Origin: Amyloporia xantha
Lineage: Eukaryota; Basidiomycota; Agaricomycetes; Polyporales; Adustoporiaceae
Reading direction: 5' to 3'
Assembly: GCA_036971615.1 (NCBI GenBank)
Contig: JAYKKR010000005.1
Coordinates: forward strand, 1,860,001 to 1,924,000
DNA: 64,000 nucleotides
A model generated the notes under the pieces. It had not been told where the DNA came from. It saw only the letters and a list, made by a program, of their open reading frames with translations, and made no database searches. Made by a program: the position numbers and the translations under genes. Below are positions 46,891-57,655 of this stretch, piece after piece (the stretch's first letter is position 1; each line of letters opens with the position of its first letter).

Positions 46891-48627
46891 TCAATGGACT
46901 GCTGCAATGGCAAGTAGCTGCTTCAGACTCCGGACTGCGCAATCATCCTCCGATGCTACGCTTTGCGGCGGGAAGGCGACCTCGATTGCGTCTTTCAGTC
47001 GGCCATCTTTCAAAATGGTCTGCCATTCCACGTCGACGGTATCCGCAGCATGTCTCTGGAGCAGCCAATATGAAATGGCCAGCTCCGTCTTAATCCTCAA
47101 AGATACGGAAACGTCCGCTGTAGGAGGATTCTTGATCAATTCCAGGACCTCGGTAGGTGTTATTGGTGCGTATTTCCGTTCAATAGTCTCCGTGATGGCT
47201 TCTGGTGTTGATGGCGTCTGCACGGAGCTCCCAGCAGCAGAAAGATCCGCCTGTCTTCGGCGCGCGGCGATCGGACGAGGTTGTGCTCTGACTTGAGGTC
47301 TGGGCCTAGATGAGTTGGAACCGTGACTGCTGCCAAAGTCGGTGAGATAGTTCTTGTACAGTGCGAGTTTGAACCGCAGGACAGCCTTGGAAGGTGGTAA
47401 TGCCGCTAGAAGGGATGCGAGGCCATCGGAGGGGAGTGCGAATATTCGACTACCCACCGCGTTAATGAATATGGGTAAGTCAATGTGGGTGGTTGATGCG
47501 AGGTTGATCAGCTAGGGGAGCATGTGAGTCGTAGCTATTGATGCGATATAGCGGCATACCAGTGTCAATAGCCGGGTGCCCATTGCTCTATGGTTCATAT
47601 CTGCTTGCTGCAAAGCATAAAACGCCACATCCAACGGAGCTTCCACGTCCCATTGCGCTCCACTTCCCGCGCGAGGAGGCGGAATCTGGGACAACAGTAA
47701 GGGCGAATGGAGTGCTGCGTACGAATGATTAGCTTTCGGACATCAGCGAGCTCGGCGGTCTCACGTTGACCACTTTGTTGCGTTAACCTCTCGTCGTTTT
47801 CGAGGATGTAGAGTAACCAGTCTAGCACAGGCCAGGCGTAAGGACCCACAGGGCTCGGACTGTCTCCGTTCATCTCTGTGTTTTCGACTTGATCCTGGTC
47901 CACCGCGTGTCGCCGCCCCTTTCTCCTCCCCTTTGGCGTCGCGGGGGCATCAGCCTTGCGCTGAACAAACCCTTCCTTCAGAATAGCCCAGCAATCTTTC
48001 GCGTTTTTGATGCGGATAGACTGCCTAGCAATATACGAGTCTTGGTCTCCTTCATCAGCTACTTGTGCCGTCGCTTGGGGTTTGCCAACCACTGACGGAT
48101 GTGGATAGCTCGGCAGCGCTCGTAGCAGCGCTCCTGGTGTGTTGGTGTCGGCGAAGGCAAACAACAACATCAAGGCGGCCTCAATGGCCATTGAGGAAGG
48201 TGATAGGGAGGATATGTGATGTCTGGAAAGCGACTTGCTTGGAGATGCAGGACTGGCCCCGAACTTTTCTGCATAGGTGATATGAGCCTCGGGTTGAGGA
48301 GGATAAAGAGCGATGTATATCAGTTGACGGACGTGCGGCCTTGAAAAGAGTGAGTTAACAAAGGGGGACCTGGTATCTCTTCGCTCACCGCGACGGCTTG
48401 AATTTCGGAGACCGTAGCTGATCCAAGACAGCCATCCCTGCCTCATATTGCCCTTCTTCGAAGCAAGTGTCAACCAGGTTTCGCTGATGGTTCGTCATCT
48501 CCCGCTCGACCTCTGCGCTGCCATTTCCGGCCCACGAGACAGACATGAGCCACGATAGGACTAGAAGTAATCTGTCAAGATGAGATGTTGGCGTTAACTC
48601 CAAGATACAGGCGCCAGGAGTGGCCAC
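46891..48627 (-). CDS. Hypothetical conserved fungal protein, function unknown
   Basis: Starts at ATG 48625-48627 (MATPGACILELTPTSHLDRL). A GT-AG intron links KFKPSR to PHVRQLIYIALYPPQPE in frame. The middle has helical segments (MAIEAALMLLFAFADTNTPG), a basic stretch (TPKGRRKGRRHAVDQDQ), then WPVLDWLLYILENDERLTQQ. The last exon runs from NAVGSRIFALPSDGLASLLA to a stop at 46891-46893. The length (about 500-550 residues) and alpha-helical, Leu-rich composition suggest a helical-repeat scaffold, but no domain is recognised. The junctions near 47,510-47,720 are not resolved. Its 3' end is 175 bp from the transposon's right end, so the transposon did not cut it. Confidence 0.6.
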
Positions 48628-48942
48628 AAACGCGTGGGGTCACACAGTGTAACGCGTCTGAACGCGTCGCGTGTCATGCAATTGGATCCATAGGATCACG
48701 TCGAGCAGTGCGATTCTTATGCATGTAGTGTGCTGATAATATAGACATAAATAATAGGGTAGCTGAATTGAAGGAAGAGCACTATGTAGTATGTACGCTG
48801 ATAATTCGACGGGAGATCATAGTAAACATCCGTATTGTACATGCATACAGATATCATCGATAGAGAACAGAATCCAAGGTATTTGTAAATACTAGAAAGA
48901 TATAACGGGTACGACCAATAATACGACAGAGGGCTCAGGAGA
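48628..48942. other. Short spacer between two minus-strand genes
   Basis: Holds the 3' end of the Clr2-like gene and the promoter of the hypothetical gene to its left; no other feature is seen. Confidence 0.4.
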
Positions 48943-49759
48943 TTAATTTGCAGTATTCGGGTTCAATTTCGTGTAATCCTTAGCGGGGACAAAAGCAACC
49001 GCAGGTGTCTTCTTGGGGCGCTTCGCACGATCCCTTTCTTCGTCGTCCTCATCTCTATCCCTCCCTTTCCGATCTCGAGTATGAGGGTTCCGCATCAGAA
49101 GCTCGGAAGAAATCTCTTCCTGTGTACGGGATGGATCGCAGTATTTACACTCGCAATCTGGCTCGCCGTTAGATTTCAACGATCCACCTTTCATGAGCCA
49201 GATTGCATGCTTGGCGAATTCATTGGGAGATCGGAATTGAGCGACATAACGCGAGCCTGAAGCAGCAGTAAACGAGATGAGGTGACAATATAGATGCACA
49301 AGCTCACTCACCATATAAGTAGGTGTCAGTCCTGGGCGCGTAGTGATCGCCTGTGAAGTGAGTATAGAGCTTGTAGCCTTCAGGAAACTCAAGTACAAGG
49401 GATGTCTCTGCATTGGCAGTCCCTGCAGGTGGAAAGTGTGATAACAGCGCCATGTAGCAACCATAGGATCGAGACCTACACTTGTCACCCTGTTTCTGTA
49501 CATCCTTTCGTACGACTTGTCTAGCCAGCATTTCTCCTAGTTTCCTCCTCCATGCCAAATCGGTATCTGTGGACGCAGCCTCAAAATAGTTGACTTGACC
49601 CTGTGGGTCAGGTTGACGCGTTGTCGCTAGAGGTCTTCTGTGGGAAGCAGCATCGGTAGTTCTCGATTCGAAGATGATCCCAATGGCACCACCTGAATAT
49701 TGATATGCAGCGTAATATGGAGTCTGCACAATCTGTGTGCTCTGTACTGAGTTTGCCAT
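48943..49759 (-). CDS. Clr2-like (cryptic loci regulator 2, N-terminal domain) protein
   Basis: Starts at MANSVQSTQIVQTPYYAAYQ (an upstream in-frame Met at 49795 is possible). Landmarks are DTDLAWRRKLGEMLARQVVR, then LEFPEGYKLYTHF and PRTDTYLYG, an intron ending before SRYVAQFRSPNEFAKHAIWL, then a cysteine motif (CECKYC). The 'PxGY.L....PRTD.YLYGS....FRSP.EF..H..WL...C.CKYC' pattern is that of fungal Clr2-type silencing proteins, which in fission yeast belong to the SHREC chromatin complex. The protein is short for a Clr2 (about 250 residues) and ends in a charged, lysine-rich tail (RDRKGRDRDEDDEERDRAKR), so it is a one-domain relative. The 5' intron structure near 49,420-49,490 is ambiguous. 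Confidence 0.6.
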
Positions 49760-49969
49760 GAGTGATAATAGTGACTTTGTGAGGATGGGCCACAAAAGGT
49801 GTTACGTAACCAGTGTTCGGCAACTGCCGGCTCAGACTGCAGCGGAGGCGGACTGTGGGAGACGTGGTTAGGACACAACTTGTACATCCAGTGTACATCC
49901 AGTGTCCTTTCTACGCCCACGGCGTACACGGGGCATCGTTCTCACCCGTGTTTCTCAGTTGCGGTGCCC
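49760..49969. promoter_or_regulatory. Short bidirectional promoter region (Clr2-like / BolA-like)
   Basis: The start codons of the two genes face away from each other with 210 bp between them, so they probably share a divergent promoter. No single element stands out apart from a direct repeat of GTACATCCAGTGT (about 49881-49906). Confidence 0.55.
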
Positions 49970-50602
49970 ATGTTATCTATCACACGCTTGGCCTCAGTTG
50001 TTCGACTACGTCCGGTCTCAATTGTTCGACATCGCCTCTCTCGAGTGCACATAGCTACCATGTCCAACTCGTCATCTGATCCGCAGACAACCTCTATCAA
50101 ACCCGAGGGACCGGTGGCGAAATCGATCAGGGAAAAAGTAAGGAGTCATTCAGACGGTCAATTCACTCCTGTCTGAGCATCGAGTGGGCGCTCTTTGGCA
50201 GCTCACATCTACCCTTCGCCCAACGGAATTGAACATTGTGAACGACTCGTGGCAGCATCGTCACCATGCTGCCATGAGAGCTGAAGGGGGTGGGAATGGA
50301 GAGACGCGTACGTCTAAACCTCCGTGACGTGGAGCGTTGGTTCCAGGTTGCTTCGTCTTACCAATGTCGTTGGCAGATTTTTCAATACAGGTCGTTTCAG
50401 AAGAGTTTCGGGGGAAGGTTGATAACCGCTATTCCGAATAACTTCCTTTTCACTGATGAAGCAGGAATTCTTGACATTTTAGACGACCATGCAACGGCAT
50501 CGCATCATCTATTCTGCTCTTTCGGACGAATTGTCCCAAGGTCTGCACGCACTCTCGTTGAAAACAAAGACTCCGGAGGAAACCCAGAAGCCACAGGCAT
50601 GA
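49970..50602 (+). CDS. Mitochondrial BolA-like protein
   Basis: BolA proteins work with monothiol glutaredoxins in iron-sulfur cluster handling. Four exons (49970-50137, 50202-50307, 50377-50417, 50483-50602) join in frame to about 144 residues. The first 30 residues (MLSITRLASVVRLRPVSIVR) are basic, hydroxylated and free of acids, a mitochondrial presequence; a second Met (MSNSSSD, 50060) follows and could give a shorter cytosolic form. The BolA core is PVAKSIREKLTSTL, LNIVNDSWQHRHHAAMRAEG, ETHFSIQVVSEEFRGKT, MQRHRIIYSALSDEL and GLHALSLKTKTP. It includes the conserved His of HF.IQVVS.EF and the invariant QRHR motif. It looks closest to BOLA1/Bol1-type proteins. Confidence 0.92.
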
Positions 50603-51777
50603 GGCTCTGTACCGATTGTCACGTATGTCTGATGGGACTGTACTGAATGTTTCGCGGTCGTGGGTAGACTGATCCTGCGCGGCGCAGGAGGGATGCCCTT
50701 ACTGGTTGTAGGTGACAGTTTCATTGTCGGGTGCGCTGTGGCCAACTTCATCACTGGTAATGTTTTTAATGGCAGACGCATGTCTAGGACAGTTGCTAGC
50801 AGCTTATACAGATGATGGATCCCGATATACACATCTCATTGATTGGTCGTGGCATCGGCCCCACTACTTGACCGATAGTTGCTCCGGTCCTTAACGTAGG
50901 TAGGAGTGTCTCGATTTGGTGATCGACAGGGCAAGCGCTGCCCCGATATGCGTCTTCCTTTGCCTCCTTTGCCCATGACCGAGGTGCTGCGATCGCTCTT
51001 CCATCATTTTCCCTCCGAACTTAGAAACGAGACAAATAGCAGTTCTGACTGGTATGCACTGTGCGCTGCTTACACACTCCACGTTCCATCGACTGCTATC
51101 CCTTTCCAGCGCAGATCATTATCTTTGTAAGAGTTTAAACCTCAACGCGTTAAATGAAGGTCGCAGTGATGGCCTCGCTGCGTATGTATCCTGATGGACA
51201 GGGAAGGTAACTGTTGATCTGATTTGATCTGAGTTCATCGTGACCATTGCAGTTTGCACAGCCGAATCGCATGTGCGGGCGTGTATTGTAGTTGAGTCTG
51301 ACTCGACGAGCGCCGATTTGGCTCTTAGACGCCACGGCACTGCATTCATGTCTCTTACCCTTTTGTTGACAGCTTCAAGATCCTTTCTGTTGATTGACAT
51401 GCTGACCGAAAGTTAAGGGTCACTGCGTCATGCTCGTGTTTACCTGGGCCGCGTGGTGATGAACAGGGCAATCTATTCCTCAGGTCCTTCAGATATCTGT
51501 GCGTTCACGACTGTCATCAACTTAGCTGTCGACGGCCTCACGGATCTTGGAGACCGTAACCCGCCTGTAGTTATGCCTCTGCTCAGGCGGAGGCAACATA
51601 TGCGCGTCAAATGGATCGCCATATTATGATGTGTCAATTCTTGGTACGCGACGATAGGCAGGCTTGGGAGCGTGTCACTGCGTACTTACCTGAGTCCCAG
51701 GAGAATAAATACGCGTCCTGTTATTGGTGTACGCCGTGTCTCTTCCTCACCTTTTATCGATTTCCCTGTAGCTTGCA
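50603..51777. other. Intergenic stretch between the BolA-like and C2H2 genes
   Basis: Overlapping short frames on both strands (for example 51119-51400, minus) show no motif and no splice-consistent extension. Nothing is supported here beyond the promoter of the C2H2 gene. Confidence 0.4.
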
Positions 51778-52756
51778 ATGCCGCCTCGTCAACAACCTCC
51801 ACCTGACCCGAGACGAGACGAGCAGCGGCCTACTCTCCCACCAATCCGTCAGATTTTCGGAAGTGAGTGGTTTCTCGTTCGTAGATTCTGAACAGCTGAA
51901 CACGGTTCGTACCTTGCAGCGGAGCTTTCTCAAGCAGTTCCACCCCAACAATCTCGTCAACCATCTTCTTCGCCGCAGATTCCTTTCCACCGTCTTGCCA
52001 TAGCGGACGATGACCGCCGAAATAGGCCTCAGTCTCCTGCAGCTGGTCTACGGGGTAATCTGTCATATTCACAATCTCATCCTTCGTTCCATGGTCCATC
52101 AAGGCCCTCTACTCCCATGGCCCATCCTCCCAGGAACGCGTCAGACCCCGCTCAACGCTCTGCATACGGTCTACCGTCTCAGGCTCCCCATCAACATGCC
52201 TACCCCACGCAGGCCTCTCATCTATCGCGTTTGCCGCAGACTTTCGACAGCTCTGTGATGGCAAGCGGCGCTTATCCATATGCTGCATCTCAACCGCGGC
52301 ATCCTGCCACCGGGCCAATAGCAGGCACGAGCTCCGCAGCTGAAATCGCTACTGCCGAAAGGCCTTCTTCCTCCAGATATGAGTGTAGCTACTGTGGAAA
52401 GGGCTTCACTCGACCCAGTAGTCTGAAGGTATGAAGACTTATGCAGCTCCTGTTCACCGACGCTAATATTTGTAGATCCATCTCAACACGCACACCGGAG
52501 AGAAACGTAAGTTTCCCTCTTGTTTTCATTGTTTGCCTTAGTCACGAGCGGTTCTCCGCATATTGTAGCATTCACGTGCCCGTACGAGGGTTGTGGTCGT
52601 AGCTTCAGTGTCCAGAGCAATATGCGTCGGCACGCTCGCGTTCATGAACGCGGTAGCGGCTCTCAGGCCGACGCGGATTATGAGAGTCTAGAAGAGAACG
52701 ACGACTACCCCTCGACGTCGTCCAAGGCAGACAAACCCGGAGACACTGCCAAGTAG
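51778..52756 (+). CDS. C2H2 zinc-finger transcription factor
   Basis: Four exons (51778-51862, 51920-52428, 52476-52506, 52569-52756) join in frame to about 270 residues. The first 180 residues are Pro/Ser/Gln-rich and disordered. Two C2H2 fingers follow: YECSYCGKGFTRPSSLKIHL..H, joined by TGEKPF to TCPYEGCGRSFSVQSNMRRH. Introns fall exactly inside the first finger helix and in the TGEKP linker. An acidic tail closes it. This two-finger layout (CGKGFTRPSSLK / CGRSFSVQSNMRRHARVH) is common in mushroom-forming fungi; the target genes are unknown. It is convergent with the ABC ATPase gene. Confidence 0.88.
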
Positions 52757-53302
52757 TAACAATAGCAATAATTTATCACCTTCGCCCGCCCGGAGCTCAG
52801 CATGACAACAAGATCAAGTGTACACTGGAACCATTCATTATTATCCCTATCTATTCGCGTGTAACAGCATATCTATCGTAGAACTATTTATCCCCCGAGG
52901 ACCCTATTGCCCCGGGGCCAAGCATAGCATCTGCCATCCGCCTCCACATCTGCATATCTATTCACAACTGCATATTTATTCACAAGGGATCCTAGAAGAC
53001 CTGCCCTGATTATTTCTGACACATCCCCGCCCGTCCCTTCTATTATTATAATTTATTCGCATGTTCCGTCTCATTCGGGGCAATGCTCTGCTGGGAAAAA
53101 TGTGTCTAAGTGGTTAACATGACGCCGTGTTTCATCGTCATCATTATCTATCACGTACGTGGGCCACAGCGGTACACAAAATTACGCGCTCCAGGCGAGT
53201 CCATAGCAAGTCAAACCTAAGTGAAAACCACAATTCTATAGACATGGTGTGATAAACGAGAAAGGCAGCGAGGATAAAATTAGGATGTGTGGGTATCTGG
53301 GG
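52757..53302. other. Convergent 3' spacer
   Basis: AT-rich, with a near-tandem repeat of TGCATATTTATTCACAA-like units (about 52950-52990). It holds the 3' ends of the two converging genes and no coding frame of note. Confidence 0.45.
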
Positions 53303-56300
53303 CTACGCGTCACTGTCGGTATCCTCAGGTTTGGGTCCACCATGAGTCAACCAATGCAATTTTCTCAACCTCCTGCGCTCCTCCTGCGCCTTCATTTGAT
53401 TACGAGTCTGCTTCTTCTTCTTCTTGACGGGACCTGTCCCCGAACCAGCCTTGTCCTCGGCACCGCTCCCTGCGGGGGTCCCGTTTGTCGAGGCAGCTGG
53501 GCTTTGCAAGCGGGATCGTGCAGGTGTATTGGCGCCACTTCCCTTCGGAGATTTCACTGCAAAAGCATCCTCGACGACCGCGGCTTTCCCCTTGTGCGTC
53601 ATACGACCTGCATCGACGTTCCAAATCTCGGGACCTGTGTTAAGGAGATCAGCACATAAACAGAATACGTCCTGCGTTCCTGAACGCACATAATGCAGTG
53701 ACAAATTCCTCGTTGTGAGAGATGATCACCTGTTAGAAATGTCAAATGAGAATGTAGTCATGACACAAATCAAATAATTATGCTCGTACGACAGCACCAG
53801 CCCAGTCCCGGATAGCGACAGCCAACCCGCCCAGCGCCTCTCGATCCAAGAAGTTGCTGGGTTCGTCGAGAACACAAATCTAGATTGTATATTCAGAAAC
53901 ATTCATTTCACGGACGCACGGCTTCCATACCTGAGGATTATTCCAAAGGCAAGCCGCGATGACCAATTTGATCTTCTGACCTATACATCAAGGGGTCAAA
54001 ACTGACATGCCGTGACGTCCAAATCAAGCCTACCTCCTGACAAGCCTGATATTTCGTTGTACTGCGCAATGTCACCGTCCAATCCGATGTCCTCCAGGTG
54101 CTTGCGAACAATGTGAGCGGAAGTATCGCGTTGACCAGCTCCTTCACGGGAAGATTCTAGATCATCAAATTGTTGTACCAATTTGCCGAACCCCTTTTCG
54201 AAAAGTTCTTCTCTTGGGATCCATGTGTTGAACCTGTGATCATGTCCTGATATGCGCCGTTGAGTCAATCAGACTGCGGTGCAATCACAAAAAAGCTCAC
54301 CCCGCCATTTGATCTCATATTGAAGAGATTTCTTCAGTTTTTGCCGACCCATAATTAACTAGAGAGAATGACAAAGCATGCGATCAAACCCATAAATACG
54401 ATTAAAAAATGTGGATATGTATACCTCGAGTTTCCGTCTTTGCCCATTCTTTCCGACGAACTCGGTTTCCAGTTGAGCTTTCTCCTCGTCGTTAAGGACA
54501 CGCGTAGCTTTCTCCAGAATTTCACCTGCAATGGTTAAATTCAGAAACCGGAGAAGACCGCGAACTCTAAGCTACGTACGATCATGGCCATCTTGGAATC
54601 GCCACTGTATATATTGGACGGGGGTTTTCTCTAAATGATGTTCTGAGAAAAGAGATGAGCAGATGTACACTGATACATATGACCATGAGATGCATACCAA
54701 TGTGATGGGTCGCGTGTTGCGACACATAACCGATACGCAAAGCTGGATGTTTATAGACCGTGCCTTCTTGCGGCTCTGTCTCACCCTGCACGGCATCTCA
54801 GTTGCTGAACCAGTAAGACTGTGAAAGATACTCACTGTCAGGAGCTTCACTAGAGTGGACTTCCCAGCTCCGTTGGGACCAATGATGCCGACTCGGCTGA
54901 GCAGGTGTGCGTCAGATCACAGCAACCGCGTAATATACAGTCAGTAATACCTTGACAATGTCAATGCACAGCTGCAATTATACAAACTAGGCATGGTCCG
55001 TCCTGGATAAGTGAATGTGCAATTTGTCATTTTCAAGATGGCGCGCGTGTTGCTTCGTACACCCATCAAGGACCCTGGTGGAGGGAACGAGAATTTGACG
55101 GAAGTGGCAGCAAGAGTGTAATACGACTTTGCTTCGGGGTGCTTCTCAACAAATGATGAGAGGTTACCAGGGTAATAGGCCAGCTGGATATTCGCTTCAG
55201 AATCCAAACCCCGTCTACATCGGACTGGCTAGACAGACCTTCTTTGTCTCATAGTGTATTATATCGGTGGTTACAGTATCCAGGAAACTATTCGGACATG
55301 CATGGGTATATCTTCAAAACACGGCCTGAAATATAGACGTACCCGGAGTCGTGACTTATGATGAGACAGGTGATATGTTTCTGATTCATAAGGTACTGCT
55401 CGAGCCACTTGACCGATGCACGGTCCAACTAACATGACAATTAGCCATGATTAAACAGACATAACGCAGGTCAACCTACGTGATTGGTAGGCTGAGAGGC
55501 GGATCAGTCAATACATTAACCGTGGAAGCAGATCTATTCGAACTCTCACCTCGTCAAGCAAGAGAAGGTCAGCATTGTACAGCATGGCCCTGGCAAGCTC
55601 TAGTTTCATCTTCCAGCCACCAGACAAGCCACCAACAAGTTCAGCCTGTCTGCTGTCATCGAAACCAACCTCTAGCAATTGATCCCGGATCTTGGAGCGA
55701 GGGATACCTGTTAGGGCTTTGTCTACGTCGACCGGCACTTATCAGCCCATTAAACCACACGGAGGGGATGTCCACATACCCGAAGCAACGAAATCGATCA
55801 CGGAAAACGAAGTATCTTCACCCTGGAGCGAGTGCTCTACCATAACGCACCGCAGTTGATCTTGAGGTGGGAAATTTTCGACTTTCCCGTCACGCAATTG
55901 GCGCATAAGCGTCGATTTCCCTGATCCATTAGTTCCCAGGATTCCGTACCTGCGGCCACGGAAGAGGCGCAAACGGGTATGGGACAACAAAAGGAGCGCC
56001 CCATAGGCGAGAGAGAATTGGGTATCACAGAGCAATTCACCTTCTTCCCCAGCACCATCGTCAGCGGAAGCATGTTTGGCCTATGAAATGAGTGAGCCTG
56101 TCTGTCTGTAGAAAGGGCATAATGACGAGTGACCTTATCAATGGCCAAGAAGTGCAATCGGATACTATCCGCGAACGCAGTCGCAGCATCCGCGTTGTTG
56201 GCAAACCATGGTACCAAACACTTTCCGACGCATCGATTCCAAACATCTGTTTCCGAAAAGCGACGGTCGTGGACGAGATCCGCCACTAGCGAGGCCTCGA

Positions 56301-57655
56301 ACTCGAGCGTACTGGCGAGCAGCGGATGCCGAGGAGTATGGGGAACCGTTGGGCTTGCCTGCAGACACGAAGGCGAGGTCGGGGGGCAAGAGTGTCAGGA
56401 GTGCAGAGAGTGCAGATGATGTTTCCCCTTCGACATCACGGCGAGCAGGCGGAGGGCTATCTTTGGAGGCACCGGACTTCAAGAGGGTTTCCAGTGCAGT
56501 CTCGGCAAATGCGCGAACCTGCACAAATTTCGTTGGATGCTCGGTGCCCTAGGCGAGTATATGGTGCTATTGCTTACCTCAGGGAACGCAGCGCCTTTCG
56601 CAATCTTCTCGACACCATCCACAAGGGGGCTCAAGTATGCGGCCGCAACATTTGAATCACGAACCAGCTTGACAAGATTATCAACCACGACGACTGTCCT
56701 GCGCTGGACTTCCATGGACCGATCGTTCAATGCACGCATTAACAGAGGGACAAGTACGGCCAAGGCAGGCGCAGTGACTTCCGCTACAAAAGTGGTCGAA
56801 GACAAGGCCTTGATACATGCAGGCACGGAATCAGGATCGGCCATGCACTTCACCAGTGATGGGATGTGCGGACTAAGATCGGGATTGGCCAGGGTGGAGC
56901 ATAACGCTGTCGCGCATTTCATAGCGGCAGAGGAAACCTTTTTGTTAGTTAGTATATGTTGCACAACCGGACTGGGGAATCGCCAACCTCTTGTTTAGTA
57001 TCATGCATGGCCGCTTCCACCTTCGGAATTGTTGTTCCGAGCTCGTTTGCGACTGCGTCTCGCGCAGAGCCTGCAAAGCTTTTGATTGCATCGAGGACGC
57101 CCACTTTGGTCCGCCATTTTCCGTTTTCGAGTATGTCCTCGAGCACACGGAACACGAGTCGAGTCGACTCAGGAGGGAAAAGTCTCAAGAGGGACTTCAC
57201 GGCGGCCGCCGCCGCTGCGCGGACAACTTCACCCTTGTCCATATACAAATCGAAGAGAACAGGAATTGTTGGCAGCAGCAGGGGTGCTATAGGTTGTCCA
57301 AGGACAGTACACATAGATTGAAAGGCTACTGCAGCAGATTCGCGCTCATAGCCTGATTTCTTGTTTGTCGCGAAGGTGTGCAAGGTAGATATAATGTGCG
57401 CATCACTATGAATCGGCTCAGCATCCCGCTCACAGCATGACATGGGAGCAATCACCTCAGGGTTTCGAGACCTGATTTTGAGATGTCTCGAGCGAGGCGA
57501 TCAGCAGCCCCCTTAGCATCTTGAGGAGCATCTCGTCAGTTTTCGGACAGCCTGGGGACGGAATACTTACCTGGAGCTGTAGGAGCTGTACGCAGTGCAT
57601 CTAGGAGAGGCGATATTTGAGAATCCGGTGCTACAGGCATGGCGACAGGCGACAT
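53303..57655 (-). CDS. eEF3/New1-family ABC-F ATPase (translation factor)
   Basis: Ribosome-associated ATPase with twin ABC cassettes, cytosolic. It starts at ATG 57653-57655 (MSPVAMPVAPDSQISPLLDA) and ends at 53303, split by many short introns. HEAT repeats come first (for example LPTIPVLFDLYMDKGEVVRA, then SPHIPSLVKCMADPDSVPAC). ABC1 has P-loop GTNGSGKST, signature LSGGWKMKLELARAML and Walker B LLLLDE. ABC2 has GPNGAGKST, LSGGQKIKLVIAA and VLDEPSNFLD. A chromodomain-like insertion in ABC2 holds KFNTWIPREELFEKGFGKLV. The basic tail KKKKKQTRNQMKAQEERRRL followed by RKLHWLTHGGPKPEDTDSD resembles New1/Elf1 more than canonical eEF3, so New1 is the likelier paralogue, but this is a judgement from memory. 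No Q/N-rich prion-like N-terminus is present. Confidence 0.9.
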
